Below the pieces are notes generated by a model. It searched no databases, was not told where the DNA came from, and was given only the letters and a program-made list of their open reading frames with translations. DNA of 64,000 nucleotides, from positions 29,937,893 to 30,001,892 of the forward strand of contig OZ024825.1 of assembly GCA_964016985.1 (NCBI GenBank). Reading direction: 5' to 3'. Shown here in pieces: positions 21,726 through 32,689 of this stretch. The position numbers were made by a program, and so were the translations under genes. Origin of the DNA: Anodontia alba (lineage: Eukaryota > Mollusca > Bivalvia > Lucinida > Lucinidae). Every line of letters begins with the position of its first letter. Position 1 is the first letter of the stretch.

Positions 21726-21910
21726 CTGCAGAAGAAAACACACCAATAATACACAGGAACAGTAAAATATACACCTACCAGTGACATCATGACAATGACT
21801 GTCTAGACATACCCAAACGGGTGATACCCACACCAGGGTGTGCAGCAGACTGGTCAGGGCACTTGCATTTCTTAACACTTTCACTGTCAGAGCATTTGAT
21901 GATAACTTTT

Positions 21911-22038
21911 GGATATTTTTCTCCAGTTCTCTATAAAAACCTATGTTGTGGGTACTCATTAGAAGCGCCTCACTGAGGTGCTTCTAATGAGTACCCACAA
22001 CATATGTTTTCATGGAGAAATAAGAAAAACTATCCTAG
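21911..22038. repeat. M1 foldback MITE
   Basis: Well-preserved inner palindrome (GCGCCTCACTGAGGTGC centre). Confidence 0.9.
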
Positions 22039-22104
22039 AATTATCACCAAATACTCCTCCTTAACACGTCCTCTGAGTGTCATTCAAAACTGAAGCAGGC
22101 AACA

Positions 22105-22222
22105 TTCACAGGTATATTTTCTTCATTTATCCAAGAAAATAAGGTTTGATATTTCATGTGAATTGTCTACAAGCAGACAATTCATATGAAATGTCTCAAA
22201 TTTTTGCAGAACAGTAAAAGGT
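22105..22222. repeat. Divergent M6-like foldback
   Basis: Palindrome GAATTGTCTACAAGCAGACAATTC with arms ATTTCATGTG/CATATGAAAT. Confidence 0.55.
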
Positions 22223-22492
22223 ATTTTTGAATGCTGTCTACTGCTGTTGTAACTGGCACATTAAGGGGCAAGGATACATTTTCAGGGGAGGCAACTCTGT
22301 CAAACTATTTCTGTCTCCATTCTGCAAAAGGATTTATTCTAAAAGGCTAGGATTTGCTCCCAAGAAGGGGAATTCTTTCCTTCAAGATGAGACCTTTTTC
22401 AGAAGGCAACCTGTGTGCTGGAAAGTCACCAAATTTATGTCCCTTGTAAAATGTAGTGGAAAATCAACCATGGTATCCAGTCCTCTTAGGCA

Positions 22493-22720
22493 TTAACACT
22501 TTGCATGCTCGGTAAAATTTTCAGTAGAAGACATTTTGAATATTTTTCCTTATTTTCCTAGAAAATAGGATCGGACACTTCATGCAAATTGTCTAGAAAA
22601 TAGGATGACACTTCATGCAAATCTAAGGAGACAATTTGCATGAAGTGCCAGATCCTGTTTTCTAGGAAAAATAATAATAATAATAATAAAAAAAAAATTG
22701 TCTGAATCTGCTCTTATCGT
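22493..22720. mobile_element. M6 TTAA MITE with internal duplication
   Basis: TTAACACTTTGCATGC start; GACACTTCATGCAAAT occurs twice; right end eroded by an AAT microsatellite. Confidence 0.75.
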
Positions 22721-22774
22721 GGGTAAAAATCTACAGAGCCCTGACCAAACTGCAGTCAGAAATGTCATGAGCCA

Positions 22775-23165
22775 AAGGTCCAGATAAGATGCTTTTTCCA
22801 ACAAAAAAAGTACCTTATTTACCCTAAGTATTATGACACCTCAACTCCTTACCATACTCGTTCTAAAATTTGAACAAGTACAATTTACTACCCGATGTTG
22901 TCTAAAAATTGCTGGATGAGTGGCAAACAGTGTAGACCCTGACGAGACGTCACATTCTGTGTCTAATCTGGGTCTGCACTGTTTACTCGGCCAGCTTGTC
23001 AGAATATATACTGTAAATATGGTATTGATACTTTTCTTACTTCTCCACAAAATCATATGCTGTGGGAACTCATTAGAAGCCCCTCGAGGAGGTCTTTCAG
23101 CTGATGTTTTCTTATTTCTACACAAAAAAGGTATGTTTTTGACTCATAGGTTTTAGTCTGGACTA
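22775..23165. repeat. M1 MITE split by an M8 MITE
   Basis: Left outer arm GGTCCAGATAAGATGC at 22,778 and inner arms from 23,022 flank an M8 element (about 22,812-23,020). Confidence 0.65.
22812..23020. repeat. M8 MITE
   Basis: TTATTTACCCTAAGTATT arm, hairpin GCAAACAGTGTAGACCC/GGGTCTGCACTGTTTAC. Inserted in M1. Confidence 0.7.
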
Positions 23166-23287
23166 AGATTTTCAAGCTGTATCATTATTCTTCCTGGTCA
23201 TACTTGCTGTGGGGCAAAGTTGTAATGGACTGAGCATGAGAATGAGCAAAATCTTTTTTTAAACTGATTCAGATTTTCAAAATAGAT

Positions 23288-23420
23288 AGCTCTAGAAAAG
23301 GGTTTTTTTTCAACCATGAAAGATAGATGTATTTTTCTACTTCTCCATGAAAACATATGTTGTGGGTACTCAAAAGAAGTGCCTTGCCTGACACCCCACA
23401 CTTATAGCTAGAGCTATGCC
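23288..23420. repeat. M1 MITE, partly deleted
   Basis: Left arm to ACTCAAAAGAAGTGCC, then directly the right outer arm (TTATAGCTAGAGCTATGCC). Confidence 0.75.
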
Positions 23421-24118
23421 AGACTGAAACCTTTTTTCCCACTGATCTCTCAATTTTCATCACCTGTTGCATGCCCCTTTATGAATTTATAAGTGACATG
23501 TTTGTTCTATTTGACTATGAGCATCTGGTGATAAAGACAAGGTAAAAGGGTGTTTTTAGACTTAGCAATAAAACTGAATTGATATTAACCTGAAAAACTG
23601 AATAAAAATACAGTCTGCATCCATACAGGTGCAAGATTACTAGCTGAAATGATCAGAAACAGACTATGATTACCAAACTGTAACTCACTCATGCACACAT
23701 ACATCAATTTTTATGCCTTTACAGTCTCACCACAGATATACATCTTAATAACATACTATAGAATACAGTTTTGACAAATTGTATTCTTTCTCCAAATTTG
23801 TATCCAGCAATTGCATCAACCAATTTGATTCTGTTTTGGCATTTTAATGTCCCATCAACTACATTTCAACCTCTCAATATTATAGATCTGCTTTCATATT
23901 GAAGATAAACAATGCCTCCCTTGGTAAGACACAACATTTGCAGTTGTAAAGAGGTTAAATATATAGCAAAACAGAACTTTGTTAAATCTGAAAGTGACCA
24001 TTATAGGCAGGTGGCCACTGTTGTTGAGAGGTGACCATTCTTGATGGTTCTACACTGTATTTTCTTACTTCTACAAGAAATGATGCTGCAGGATCAGTCC
24101 TAGCAGAATCATCTCCTA
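23421..24118. other. Featureless NDC1 intron
   Basis: AT-rich, no repeats or exons seen. The stretches 14,267-14,930, 15,391-15,904, 28,149-28,534 and 39,489-40,119 are likewise without recognisable features. Confidence 0.5.
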
Positions 24119-24600
24119 CACAGCTCAAGATGAGGGATATCCACATTTGTTTGTCTGTGTTGTGTTTTTATGGCCCAGTCAAACCCATAAGGGTCATGTT
24201 GAGCACAGTCAGTGTACCTAACCACACTTTTCCTTGGCAGGCTTAGTCCTCTAAGAGGTTAACCAGTACTTGTGTGCATTCTTTTGCCAGAAACTCACAA
24301 CTGCCCTTCTTGAATCAGCGGAAGGGAGAGAATGACCAAAGAAAATATTTCATGATCAATCTCCACAAAAGAATGTTACCGGACCCACCAGGGATCACAC
24401 CCATGACCTCTTGATCACCAGTCAAACGCGCATCCGACTGAGCTATCGAGGCCAGCCCAGGGGATATCCACATAATATCTTTCTTATTTCTCCACAAAAC
24501 CATATGTTGGAGCACTCATTAGAAGCGCCTTGATGAGGCGCTTCTAATGAGTACAACACGTTTTTGTGGAGAAATAAGAAATGCCTAATCTAGCACTGTG
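24119..24600. repeat. M1 MITE containing a SINE
   Basis: Left outer arm at 24,119-24,146, SINE S1 (24,147-24,460), then the complete palindrome to 24,585. It lies 64 bp from an NDC1 exon. Confidence 0.85.
24147..24460 (-). mobile_element. SINE S1, full length
   Basis: Flanked by the exact 13-bp duplication GGGATATCCACAT (24,134-24,146; 24,461-24,473). It is inserted in the outer arm of an M1 MITE. Confidence 0.93.
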
Positions 24601-24663
24601 TCACTAGAACAGTTCTCATGAGATCCCATAACAAAAGAATTTGCAGACACAAAAATAGCTTAC

Positions 24664-24772
24664 CTATAAAATAGTATAGAATATAAAAGAATTTAATCTG
24701 CCATATCACATGACCAACTGATGAGAAAAATACTTCCAAAACTCTTCCTCGTACTTGGAAAAACTTAGCTTG
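24664..24772 (-). CDS. NDC1: NDC1 exon: ILYYFIG segment
   Basis: The acceptor is attgtctttttcag and the donor is GTAAGC. The 109-bp exon starts in phase 0 and ends in phase 1. It encodes QAKFFQVRGRVLEVFFSSVG and then IKFFYILYYFIG, matching the NDC1 region ending in ILYYFLG in vertebrates. It sits 80 bp from a foldback MITE carrying a SINE. Confidence 0.92.
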
Positions 24773-24921
24773 CTGAAAAAGACAATGACAATGAGTCACA
24801 CCAAAGAAAATATGCATCTGTATAGTTTGATCAATATCTATACTGTCCCCTAGAATCATGGGATGCTGTAGAAGTAAAGACCCTTATCAGATTGCACAGC
24901 TTCAGTGGCTGGATCTTTAGT

Positions 24922-25468
24922 TAGTGCCTTAGATAAGACTTTAAGCAATTGAGTATTTTGGGCTATTTTTACCCACCCATTTCTCATTGAATCAGTTATC
25001 AGGATTTTTCTTTTGGGTACCTTGTTTTGTTATTAATGGGTGCAAGAAATACTGGTATTTGGGTATTTACCCCATTTGTTTGTGTTGAGGTTTTACGGCC
25101 CAGTCAACCCATTGGGGTCATGTCGAGCATGATCAGTTTACCTAACCACATGTTTACTGAGCAGGCCTAGTCCTCTAAGCGGTGAATCAGTATTGTGCAT
25201 ATTCTTTTGCCAGAAACTGACAACTGTCCTTCTTGAATCAGTAGAAGGGAGAGAATGACCATAGAAAATATTTCATGATTAATCTCCACAAAAGAATGTT
25301 GCCATCCTCGGCAGGGGTCGAACCCGCGACCTCCTGGTCTCCTGTCAGATGTGCATCCAACTGAGCCACTGAGTCCAGCAGGGTATTCACCCCATAAATT
25401 TAATTCAAACTGCTTTTTAGGAAATTTAATTGGGTAAATACCCAAAAAGCAGCTTATCTAGGCTACTG
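24922..25468. mobile_element. M9 hAT-like MITE carrying a SINE
   Basis: TAGTGCCTTAGATAAG to CTTATCTAGGCTACTG with approximate CTTTAG/CTTTAC flanks. SINE S1 occupies 25,076-25,380. Confidence 0.85.
25076..25380 (-). mobile_element. SINE S1, full length, with empty-site evidence
   Basis: Flanked by GGGTATTTACCCCAT (25,061-25,075) and the same 15-mer with one T-to-C change (25,381-25,395). It sits in an M9 MITE; the M9 copy at 51,511-51,736 has the uninterrupted target. Confidence 0.95.
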
Positions 25469-25527
25469 CTTTACTGCTTGCATAAGCCCTGAAGACACAT
25501 TCTTTCATGGTGTGGTCAAATATAACC

Positions 25528-25742
25528 TTAATCCTTGTCCTGCTGAACTAGGATATACCCTGCCTTTGCAAACAGTGTAGCTCCAGATCAGTTGGCTTCT
25601 GAAGAAGCCAACTGATCTGGATCTGCACTGTTTGTCATTAAGTATGTGAATTGGTATCAACAACCTCGATCAAAAAAATCTGATTGGCTGAAAATTTGAA
25701 CTGTGTGTGGCATCATAATTTATTCATCATGACAAGGGTTAA
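25528..25742. mobile_element. M2 piggyBac-like MITE
   Basis: TTAA at both ends, with inverted termini CCTTGTCCTGCTGAA and TTCATCATGACAAGGG. A central hairpin CAGATCAGTTGGCTTC/GAAGCCAACTGATCTG is flanked by CAAACAGTGTAG and CTGCACTGTTTG. TTAA duplications suggest piggyBac mobilisation. First of three copies. Confidence 0.88.
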
Positions 25743-25769
25743 ACGAAGCCATGAGAAAAGTGGTCATAC

Positions 25770-25832
25770 GGCAAAGCTCCAGGTAAGATGCTTCTTTCAA
25801 CCAAAAGGTATTGATAATTTTCTTATTTCTCT
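25770..25832. repeat. M1 half-copy
   Basis: AAAGCTCCAGGTAAGATGC to TTTCTTATTTCTCTTC. Confidence 0.7.
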
Positions 25833-25911
25833 TCATTCAGTGGCATCTGATCTGGGCCTTAACATATCTGACTCAGGTCTGTCTGTCCCAATACCATAAC
25901 TCCGGAGAGAT

Positions 25912-26092
25912 TAGTGGGGGTATCAGGAAAATATTTCTGTTATTTCTCCACACAAACATATGTTGTGGGTACTCATCAGAAGTGCCTCTGTGAGGCACTT
26001 CTAATGAGTACCCACAACATATGTTATTATGGGGTAATAACAAAAATATCAACAATTTTTGGTTGAAAAAAGTGCCTTATCTGGAGCTATGC
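25912..26092. repeat. M1 foldback MITE
   Basis: Full palindrome and the right outer arm ending CTTATCTGGAGCTATGC. Confidence 0.9.
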
Positions 26093-26234
26093 TGAATACT
26101 AAGGGGAAATATGGCAAAATCAGCTCAGCAACATAAATCTAATCATATACCACAAGACATGCATAAATAAGCAATGCTTCTTGCAATTACTTTTCTTGAC
26201 TTGTTTTCACGAAGATTCTTATGTACATAATATT

Positions 26235-26430
26235 TACCCTATTAAAGTATTCAGACAGGCCTAAATGGTGTAGATTGGGATAAGCAGCAGCAGTAGAAAC
26301 AGTATCGATCAGGGTCTACAATATCTGACACTTATTCAGCAGTTTCTAGACACATCAAAAGGTAGTGAAAAAGACATAAAAATTTTAGAACAAGTATGGT
26401 AAGGAGTTAATGTGTCTGAATACTCTTGAT
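26235..26430. repeat. M8 MITE
   Basis: TAAAGTATTCAGACAGGCCT and GGAGTTAATGTGTCTGAATA are its inverted ends. Confidence 0.7.
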
Positions 26431-26512
26431 GAAGCAATGCACAATTAAACTGCTCAAGGTCACAACTCATGGCACGTTGTTAGGCTCAAACTCAGTACAG
26501 ACATCTTAGAGG

Positions 26513-26766
26513 TTTATCCAGATAAATATTTTTCTTTATTTCTCCATGAACATGTATGTTGTGGGTAATATTTGAGGCACCATGCCAAAGGGTTTCTAAT
26601 GAACTGTGGGTAATACATGGTTTCATAGAGAAATAAGAAATGTATCAACACTGTTTGGTTAAAAAAGCACTACATCTGGAACTCTGAGTAATACATGGTT
26701 TCATAGAGAAATAAGAAATGTATCAACACTGTTTGGTTAAAAAAGCACTACATCTGCAACTATACC
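26513..26766. repeat. M1 MITE with a 78-bp tandem duplication of its right end
   Basis: Palindrome from 26,520. The segment TAATACATGGTTTCATAGAG through the right arm occurs at 26,611-26,688 and again at 26,689-26,766 almost unchanged. Confidence 0.88.
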
Positions 26767-26812
26767 TCTCAGTATCAAGTCAAGTGCTCTACCACTGGGC
26801 TACTGCGCAATA
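26758..26812 (-). repeat. tRNA-like fragment
   Basis: On the minus strand, GTAGCCCAGTGGTAGAGCAC resembles a tRNA A-box half. No B box or cloverleaf follows, so it is a SINE head remnant at most. Confidence 0.4.
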
Positions 26813-27067
26813 CACTTCCTTCTTAGGGTGATCTGTAGTATGGTGGTGTTTGTAGTGTTGTGCTGTGATTTAATGGCATGTCAAACCTTGTGGGTCCTTT
26901 TGTGTCATCTCTCAAAGAAAGGGAGAAAAAGCAATTGAAGACATAGCTGAGAAAAGAGAGACAGAGGATATTGAGGCGGAAAAAAATGACAGCAGGAAAC
27001 AGAAGAAATAAGAACACCTGCTGTATGCTCAGCAGGCCCTTACTCCACCATGGCCACCACTATATAC

Positions 27068-27290
27068 TACTGTAAATGTCCTAAAATTTCAAACACCAAC
27101 GTGTCTGACAAAATGACATATGCAAACAGTGCAGACCCAGAACAGACTGCTCCTGAAGGAGCAGTCTGATCAGGGTCTACACTGTTTGCCATTCCATTAA
27201 GTCTTTTAAGCAACAGGTACATAAAAAGCAAAATTTAGGCCAAAACAGTACGGAATAAAGTGTTCAAAATTTTAAAGAAAATTTATTGTA
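27068..27290. repeat. M3 MITE
   Basis: Termini GTAAATGTCCTAAAATTT and its inverse. Central hairpin GACTGCTCCTGAAGGAGCAGTC is flanked by the CAAACAGTG module also present in M2 and M8. One of four copies. Confidence 0.85.
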
Positions 27291-27440
27291 CCTAAATTAT
27301 ATCTGGGTACTCATTAGAAGTATCTTATCAAGATCTGTGGACTATGGTGTTTTGCAGGATTGAAATAAAACTGTCTTTTTGTAGCCAATGGCCAATTTCA
27401 GGCAGCAGATCAGAAATACACCTTGTATTTTCAGCCTTAC

Positions 27441-27564
27441 CTGTAAAGGTGGAAACTGTAGATAGTTCTGCTGTTTGAAGTTGTGATAGTAAACGTACAT
27501 CACTCCTGTATAGACACCATACATCACCATGAACAGGTGGCATTCGTTGATACAGTACAGCTCA
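27441..27564 (-). CDS. NDC1: NDC1 exon: conserved INECHLF segment
   Basis: The acceptor is catatttgctag and the donor is GTAAGG. The 124-bp exon starts with one base completing a serine codon and ends in phase 0. It encodes ELYCINECHLFMVMYGVYTG and later YLQFPPLQ. The vertebrate equivalents are LNEYHLF and YLPFPIIQ, among the most conserved stretches of NDC1, so this exon gives the firmest family call. Confidence 0.93.
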
Positions 27565-27699
27565 CTAGCAAATATGAAAAGAAGACATCAGAAAGTAGTC
27601 TTAAAGACCTTCAAGGATAATAATTATTTACATGAAAGAGAACTGGCTGCTGAAACAACAACAAAAAAAAACATCAGAAATATTAAGTAGGAAAAATAA

Positions 27700-27888
27700 G
27701 CATAGCTCCAGATGAAAGGATAATATTTTTCCTTATTTCTCCAGGAAAACATTTTATGGATACTCATTAGAAGCACCTTGATGAGGCACTTCTAATGAGT
27801 ATCCACAACATGTTTTGTGCAGATAATTATAAGAAAATATCAACACTTTTCAACTGACAAAAAAAAAAAATGCCTTATCTGGAGCTAT
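27700..27888. repeat. M1 foldback MITE, full length
   Basis: CATAGCTCCAGATGAAAGG to CTTATCTGGAGCTATG, 89 bp from an NDC1 exon. Confidence 0.92.
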
Positions 27889-27976
27889 GAATAAGAAAAA
27901 AAAAAAAAAATTAAATTATCAAATGCTAATATTTGAAACTCGATGTGCAAGGACTTCTAACAAAAGTAGAGCTTAC

Positions 27977-28148
27977 CTGTGTTCAGCACATCTGTAATAG
28001 AGGCCAGCATATCTTGATCCTAACATAGTGGTACACACCCAGGCCAGTACAGCACCACATGTTCCACTTACACAGCAATAGATGAGATTAGGCATTTTAC
28101 CCAGCTGTAACAACTGACCAAGTCTGGATACTGCTGCCCAAGGGAATA
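27977..28148 (-). CDS. NDC1: NDC1 exon: luminal/transmembrane region
   Basis: The acceptor is attttcttacag and the donor is GTAAGC. The 172-bp exon is in frame with its neighbours (starts phase 1, ends phase 2). It encodes FPWAAVSRLGQLLQLGKMPN, then a hydrophobic segment with SGTCGAVLAW and LGSRYAGLYYRCAEH. This corresponds to the part of NDC1 with a conserved A-AW motif. It is separated from the preceding exon by an intron that contains the 7.4-kb Harbinger-like element. Confidence 0.88.
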
Positions 28149-28534
28149 CTGTAAGAAAATATCATATTGTGATACTTTTAGTCATTTTAACATTTGCACA
28201 AATCTATTTTACCACCTGTTCACATGTCCAAAAACTGCTGGTTGGGTGTCAAAATTGTTCACCCCCCACCCCCACACCATACCTGCCTTTCAGGCTTTGA
28301 AAAGACTTCTCCCTTAAAAGTAAACAATTATGAAAGTTACCTCCCTTATAAAAATGGCAGAAAATCTACCAAGTGTATCCAGATCCCTACTTTGACAGAG
28401 TTGCTTCCCCTGAAAGTGTATCTATTTGCCCTGATCTGACCAATATCTCCCTCCCCCACCCACCCCCTCCCACCACCACCACTTCAAAAAGAACAAAATG
28501 GCCTTTTTTGCGTATGGTCATTCATAGGACCAGA

Positions 28535-28716
28535 TAAAGCCTTTGATGGTATGGTATATCAAGAAGATGCTTTTTGTTATTTTGCATTAAAACATACGTT
28601 ATGGGTACTTGGCAGAATTGCCTCAGTAAGGTGATTTCAGAGATATAGCCACAATATATGCTTTGGTGCAAAAATAGGTTATCCTAAATTATCACCTCTA
28701 GAGCCATGTTATTTAT
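28535..28716. repeat. Divergent M1-like MITE
   Basis: AGATAAAGCC arm, palindrome TTGGCAGAATTGCC/GGTGATTTC, right arm AATTATCACCTCTAGAGCC. Confidence 0.6.
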
Positions 28717-28773
28717 GTTCCATATACCCGGTATACCCTAAAGCACCTGTCACAACAGAAGCAAAACATTCTA

Positions 28774-28970
28774 CGTAACTCCAGATAAAGCACTTTTTTT
28801 TTTCAACCAAAAAGTATTGATATTTACCTTATCGTTCTACATAAACATATCTTATGGTACTCATGAGAAGCACCCCCATTGTGGTGCTTCTCATGAGGAC
28901 CCGTAACATATGTACTTGTTGAAACATAAGAAAAGTATTGTGGAAACCACCTCTTATCTGGAGCTATGCA
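28774..28970. repeat. M1 foldback MITE, full length
   Basis: GTAACTCCAGATAAAGCAC to CTTATCTGGAGCTATG, with a CATGAGAAGCACC centre. Confidence 0.9.
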
Positions 28971-29185
28971 TTATACAATACTTCTTTTTTTTTTCTGAGA
29001 AAATAAAGGATTGGCTTTTCATGTTAATCATCAGCCTATTTCGAATGGAGCTTGCAGGGTTAATAAATTCTGAGATAATGGTTCCATTGAAAGCAAACTA
29101 AGAATACACTAGTGAAATTGAAAAGAGCACACTTGGTTTTATTAAGTCTGTTAATGAGCAGTAAATGTAATTTGCAACACTGCTC

Positions 29186-29300
29186 ATCAGGGCTCGAGAA
29201 ACTGAAAATTGCCAATCAGTCCAGTCATTTTCTGTCACATTTCCGGAATTTGTCAAGTCATTTTTAGCTGCATTTACTGAGTCTGCTGGGCGGAGATTTT
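29186..29300. repeat. Possible hAT-type terminus
   Basis: CAGGGCTCGAGAAACTGAAA has the CAGGG start of hAT-type ends. No matching inverse end was found nearby, so it may be a fragment. Confidence 0.3.
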
Positions 29301-29849
29301 GGAATTTTCTGTAATCTTTTTTAAAGAAATTCGGTATTGCAACTTCCAAATACAGATGCTGCTTTATTTTTAACATAATGAATGATATACAAACATTGCT
29401 TACACTTGCTGAACTTACATGCGCATAAGTATCACGATTATAAACAGCAACATAGCTCAATATTGTCAGACAAGTGTGATTTAATGTACTTTCATTTTCA
29501 CAACAACCAAACACTCAGGTGGTGAAGAGCACAAAAGGGAAACAACCAAAATGTCTTAATGTGTGGCAAGTCAGGTTTTTGTTTTCTCGTAGTGCTGCAG
29601 CTAGCCACTGCCTTTTAATTTTTTCTTTCTTTCTTTAGACAAGTAAAAAAAAAAAAAAAAAAATAGAATTTCGTCCTAAGGCTGTGTCAAGGCATAGCAC
29701 TTCGGCAGGTTGAGCATGTTAAAATTACAATGAAGGTGAATGAAGCACATCAAACAGATCTTAAACAAATTAACAAGACAATCATTTTTCATTGTTATAA
29801 TGCACGACCAAGCAGGTATGAAGCACTGTCCCTATTATACTTACTGTCA

Positions 29850-30055
29850 TAAACCAAAGTGTTGCGACAGATAGGCCTGAGCAAACAATGTAGACCCAAA
29901 TCAGATGCAGCAAAACATGTGGCTTCTGATCCACATCTACACTGTCTACCTCTCAACCAGCAATGTAAAAGATGCAATAAATTAGACCTGTTCAAATTTT
30001 AGGACCAGTATGGTAGGCCATTATGGTGTCCCAATACTTAGGAAAAATATGGTAA
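29850..30055. repeat. M8 MITE
   Basis: AAAGTGTTGCGACAGATAGG to GTGTCCCAATACTTAGG, with an AACAATGTAGACCC / CATCTACACTGTC hairpin. Confidence 0.7.
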
Positions 30056-30383
30056 CAACTGGTACTGATTTTTTTACAGGTCAATCAAATGGGCAGTTAC
30101 TTATTTTTGACACCTGGATCAAGCAGTGTTGCTATGAGCAGGTCGCTCAAGGTGATTTCCGGTACATAGTGTTATGTGTTGACAAAAGGTTTGTTTGTTT
30201 TTATAGCTCCATATTCTGAGATTATGGAAGAGTTCCTTAAAAATGGAAGAACACACTAATAAAAGCAAAAATAGCAGACTCAAAGTCTGTTTGTGAGCAG
30301 GAATGCCTCCTTGCAATGGCTTAAGTATCATGACCATAGCACATCTCAGTATGTGACTATTAGTGATATTAACAACTTGGACC

Positions 30384-30385
<2 letters not shown>

Positions 30386-30414
<29 letters not shown>
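30386..30414. repeat. Poly(A) tract
   Basis: About 28 consecutive A after GACCC; could be the tail of a retroposed sequence, but no body was recognised. Confidence 0.9.
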
Positions 30415-30416
<2 letters not shown>

Positions 30417-30703
30417 CATGCAAACAAGGATGGATGTTTAAGACACTGCGTAGGTAACACCACCTCTCCAATCTCTCCATATGAGATGCGTCAAGCAAAA
30501 CTAAGTCTGTTTTGAGTTATTGTTAAACAACACTTCAATCCTTGTGGGTCATTTTCTCATCTCCCAGTGAAAGGTAGTAAATAGAACAGCTAGTAAATGA
30601 GAGAAAAATGAGAAACAGAGCAGTATGAGGGAAGAAGCAAATAATATTCCAGAAACAGAAGAAACACTAAAAAGAACCCTTCTCCCACCTTCTGTAAGTA
30701 CAG

Positions 30704-30867
30704 CTGGGCCCAGTTGTTCAAAGCTAACGATGTTGTTAGTTACTGATTTGTTAAACTTACATCGAGTGATATGCAAATATGCTGAAATTTTTTGCTGAAA
30801 AAATGTGAGTTCTCATGACTCTTAACGAGCTTGTTAAGCTAATGATGCTTTGAACAACTGAGCCCAG
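30704..30867. repeat. M4 hAT-like MITE, shortened
   Basis: Same termini; about 75 bp of the centre are missing. Its last three bases serve as the left CAG duplication of the Harbinger-like element. Confidence 0.85.
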
Positions 30868-31051
30868 GATCCGAGTGTATCAAACGTTAATTTCAAATTA
30901 GCGGCCCGTTAATTTGTCATTAAAAAGTTCGTCATTAAGTCCGGTTGTACGAAGATTTTAATTATGAATGTTCGTCATTAAATCGCTTAATTTGAAATTA
31001 ATTTTAATGATGGTCGGGGGGTAATTTTAACCAGTCATTAGCGGAATCAAA

Positions 31052-31248
31052 ATGGCGGCGAACATCTTGTTCGATCATTTGGGACACCGAAGAAAAGACT
31101 GTGTTTTAGGGAAAAAAGTGATCCGCTTACCGAAATGTCGGACGAGGGGCCAGGCGCCGTTACCGGTTAGCATCCGGCATATCGTAGAGCTGATCAGACC
31201 ACTGATTGAGCCATCCCCATTTAGATCAAGAGCCATCAGTGCCGACTT
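31052..31248 (+). pseudogene. HARBI1-like transposase N-terminal exon
   Basis: The ORF starts MAANILFDHLGHRRKD and continues to IRHIVELIRPLIEPSPFRSR then AISADLQ, followed by a possible donor GTAAAA. The pattern of a helix followed by R-Hx(I/L)-Lxxxx resembles the N-terminal region of HARBI1/PIF nuclease proteins just before the 'ALRF' segment. The DDE nuclease exons were not found downstream, where minisatellites intervene. The start codon is in an ATGGCGGCG context. Position just inside the left inverted terminus supports the assignment. Confidence 0.6.
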
Positions 31249-31693
31249 ACAAGTAAAAACTTCCCAAAATATCATTTTTCGTTTTCTTTCCAACTTTATT
31301 TGTTTCTGTACTTAGTCAGCTGTTGACCTTGGTGACGCAATTCACTGGTTCCCAGGATGCGATGACGTAGCTTCAATCACTGAAGTACAGGCTGTACACT
31401 AATAAATGCATTTGTTGAAAATCGATCTCTTTATCATGGTTTCATTATAATGGTTTTGCATACTATTTGAAGGAATATGTGAGAGTTGAGTTCTCTTGGC
31501 ATTAGATACTTTTGATTGGTAGTCTACAGGCTTGTACGCAGAAGGACTGCGGACGGTGCAAATGCCCCCCCCCCCCCCCCCCCCGCCCACCCCCGCATCC
31601 CACCAACACACGTTTTGAGAAAATTATTTCAAGATCATGCAATTATTAACCAAACAGCCACTTTACACCCCGAATTTCAACCTTAACCTTAAA

Positions 31694-31695
31694 AT

Positions 31696-31733
<38 letters not shown>
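31694..31733. repeat. CT microsatellite
   Basis: About 18-20 CT units; a poly(C) run lies at 31,566-31,584. Inside the Harbinger-like element. Confidence 0.95.
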
Positions 31734-31736
<3 letters not shown>

Positions 31737-32597
31737 GTTTGATGCATATGCGCGTGCACGCATAAGTGTATGCATGCATTTGTGTACGTGCCTAAATGCG
31801 TGCGTATGTATGTTACGGTTTACATACATGTATATAAGTAATTAAGCTTTTGGTTTAATTGTTTATGATCAAATATGTCAAAGGCTCAGCCACTCATAAC
31901 ATCAAAGAAAGTTACATGCCTTTATTGCTAGGAGATGACTTTCAGACAAGCTGAGGCTTACTGTCAGATCTTGGAAAATATTGTATTGTAGTAAATTATG
32001 TTGTATTTGAAGTAATCAAAATAAAGTTCAAATCAATGCCAAGAAAACCTGCATCTGAAAATGTTGTGTGTTTATGTCGTCTGCTGATATTTTTGCAAAC
32101 TTTTCAAACTTATTTTTGCATACAGGCAAACAGTATGGACCCTGATCAGACTGCTTCAAGCTGTTCGCCAAAAAAGACTTTTAAAATCACAAGCAGGTGA
32201 CAAAGCAGACACAATTGTTGTGACTGGCAGTTTAAAAATTAAAAAAATTGACAATTTCTAAGCATTCGCATCCCTTTCAAAATATCAGAATTTCGCGCCC
32301 CGCTCCCTCCCCCGCCCCACCCCATCCCCTTTCAGACGCCTCAGTATGGGCCTGCTAGAATGAGCTAGGCATCTTCTTAAACATAACTGCATTTAAGCCA
32401 CATATGATGTGCATATTTTTGTAAGTTGGGGCTTTAGGGTGTGTGTGTGTGAGGGGTGGGGGCTTCCTCCTATATGAAGCACTACACGGGGATTTGCCGC
32501 TGGAATAGGAATACGCTTTATGTCCCCAGCTTCGAAACAGTTTGAGGAGCATATTGCTTCTGGGGCGTTCGTCCGTCCGGGGAGAAGGAGGTGGTGG

Positions 32598-32622
32598 TGT
32601 GGGGGGGGGGGGGGGGGGGGGT
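32598..32622. repeat. Poly(G) tract
   Basis: About 22 consecutive G with one preceding T interruption; apparent ORFs around it are low-complexity artefacts. Confidence 0.95.
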
Positions 32623-32689
32623 TGCGGGGGAGGGCTACTTCCTATATGAAGAACTACACTGGGATTTGCCGCTGGAATAGGTATACTTT

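Noticed and set aside
29098..29514. 138-codon minus-strand ORF
   Set aside because: Overlaps a CAGGGCTCGAG hAT-type terminus; no similarity recognised.
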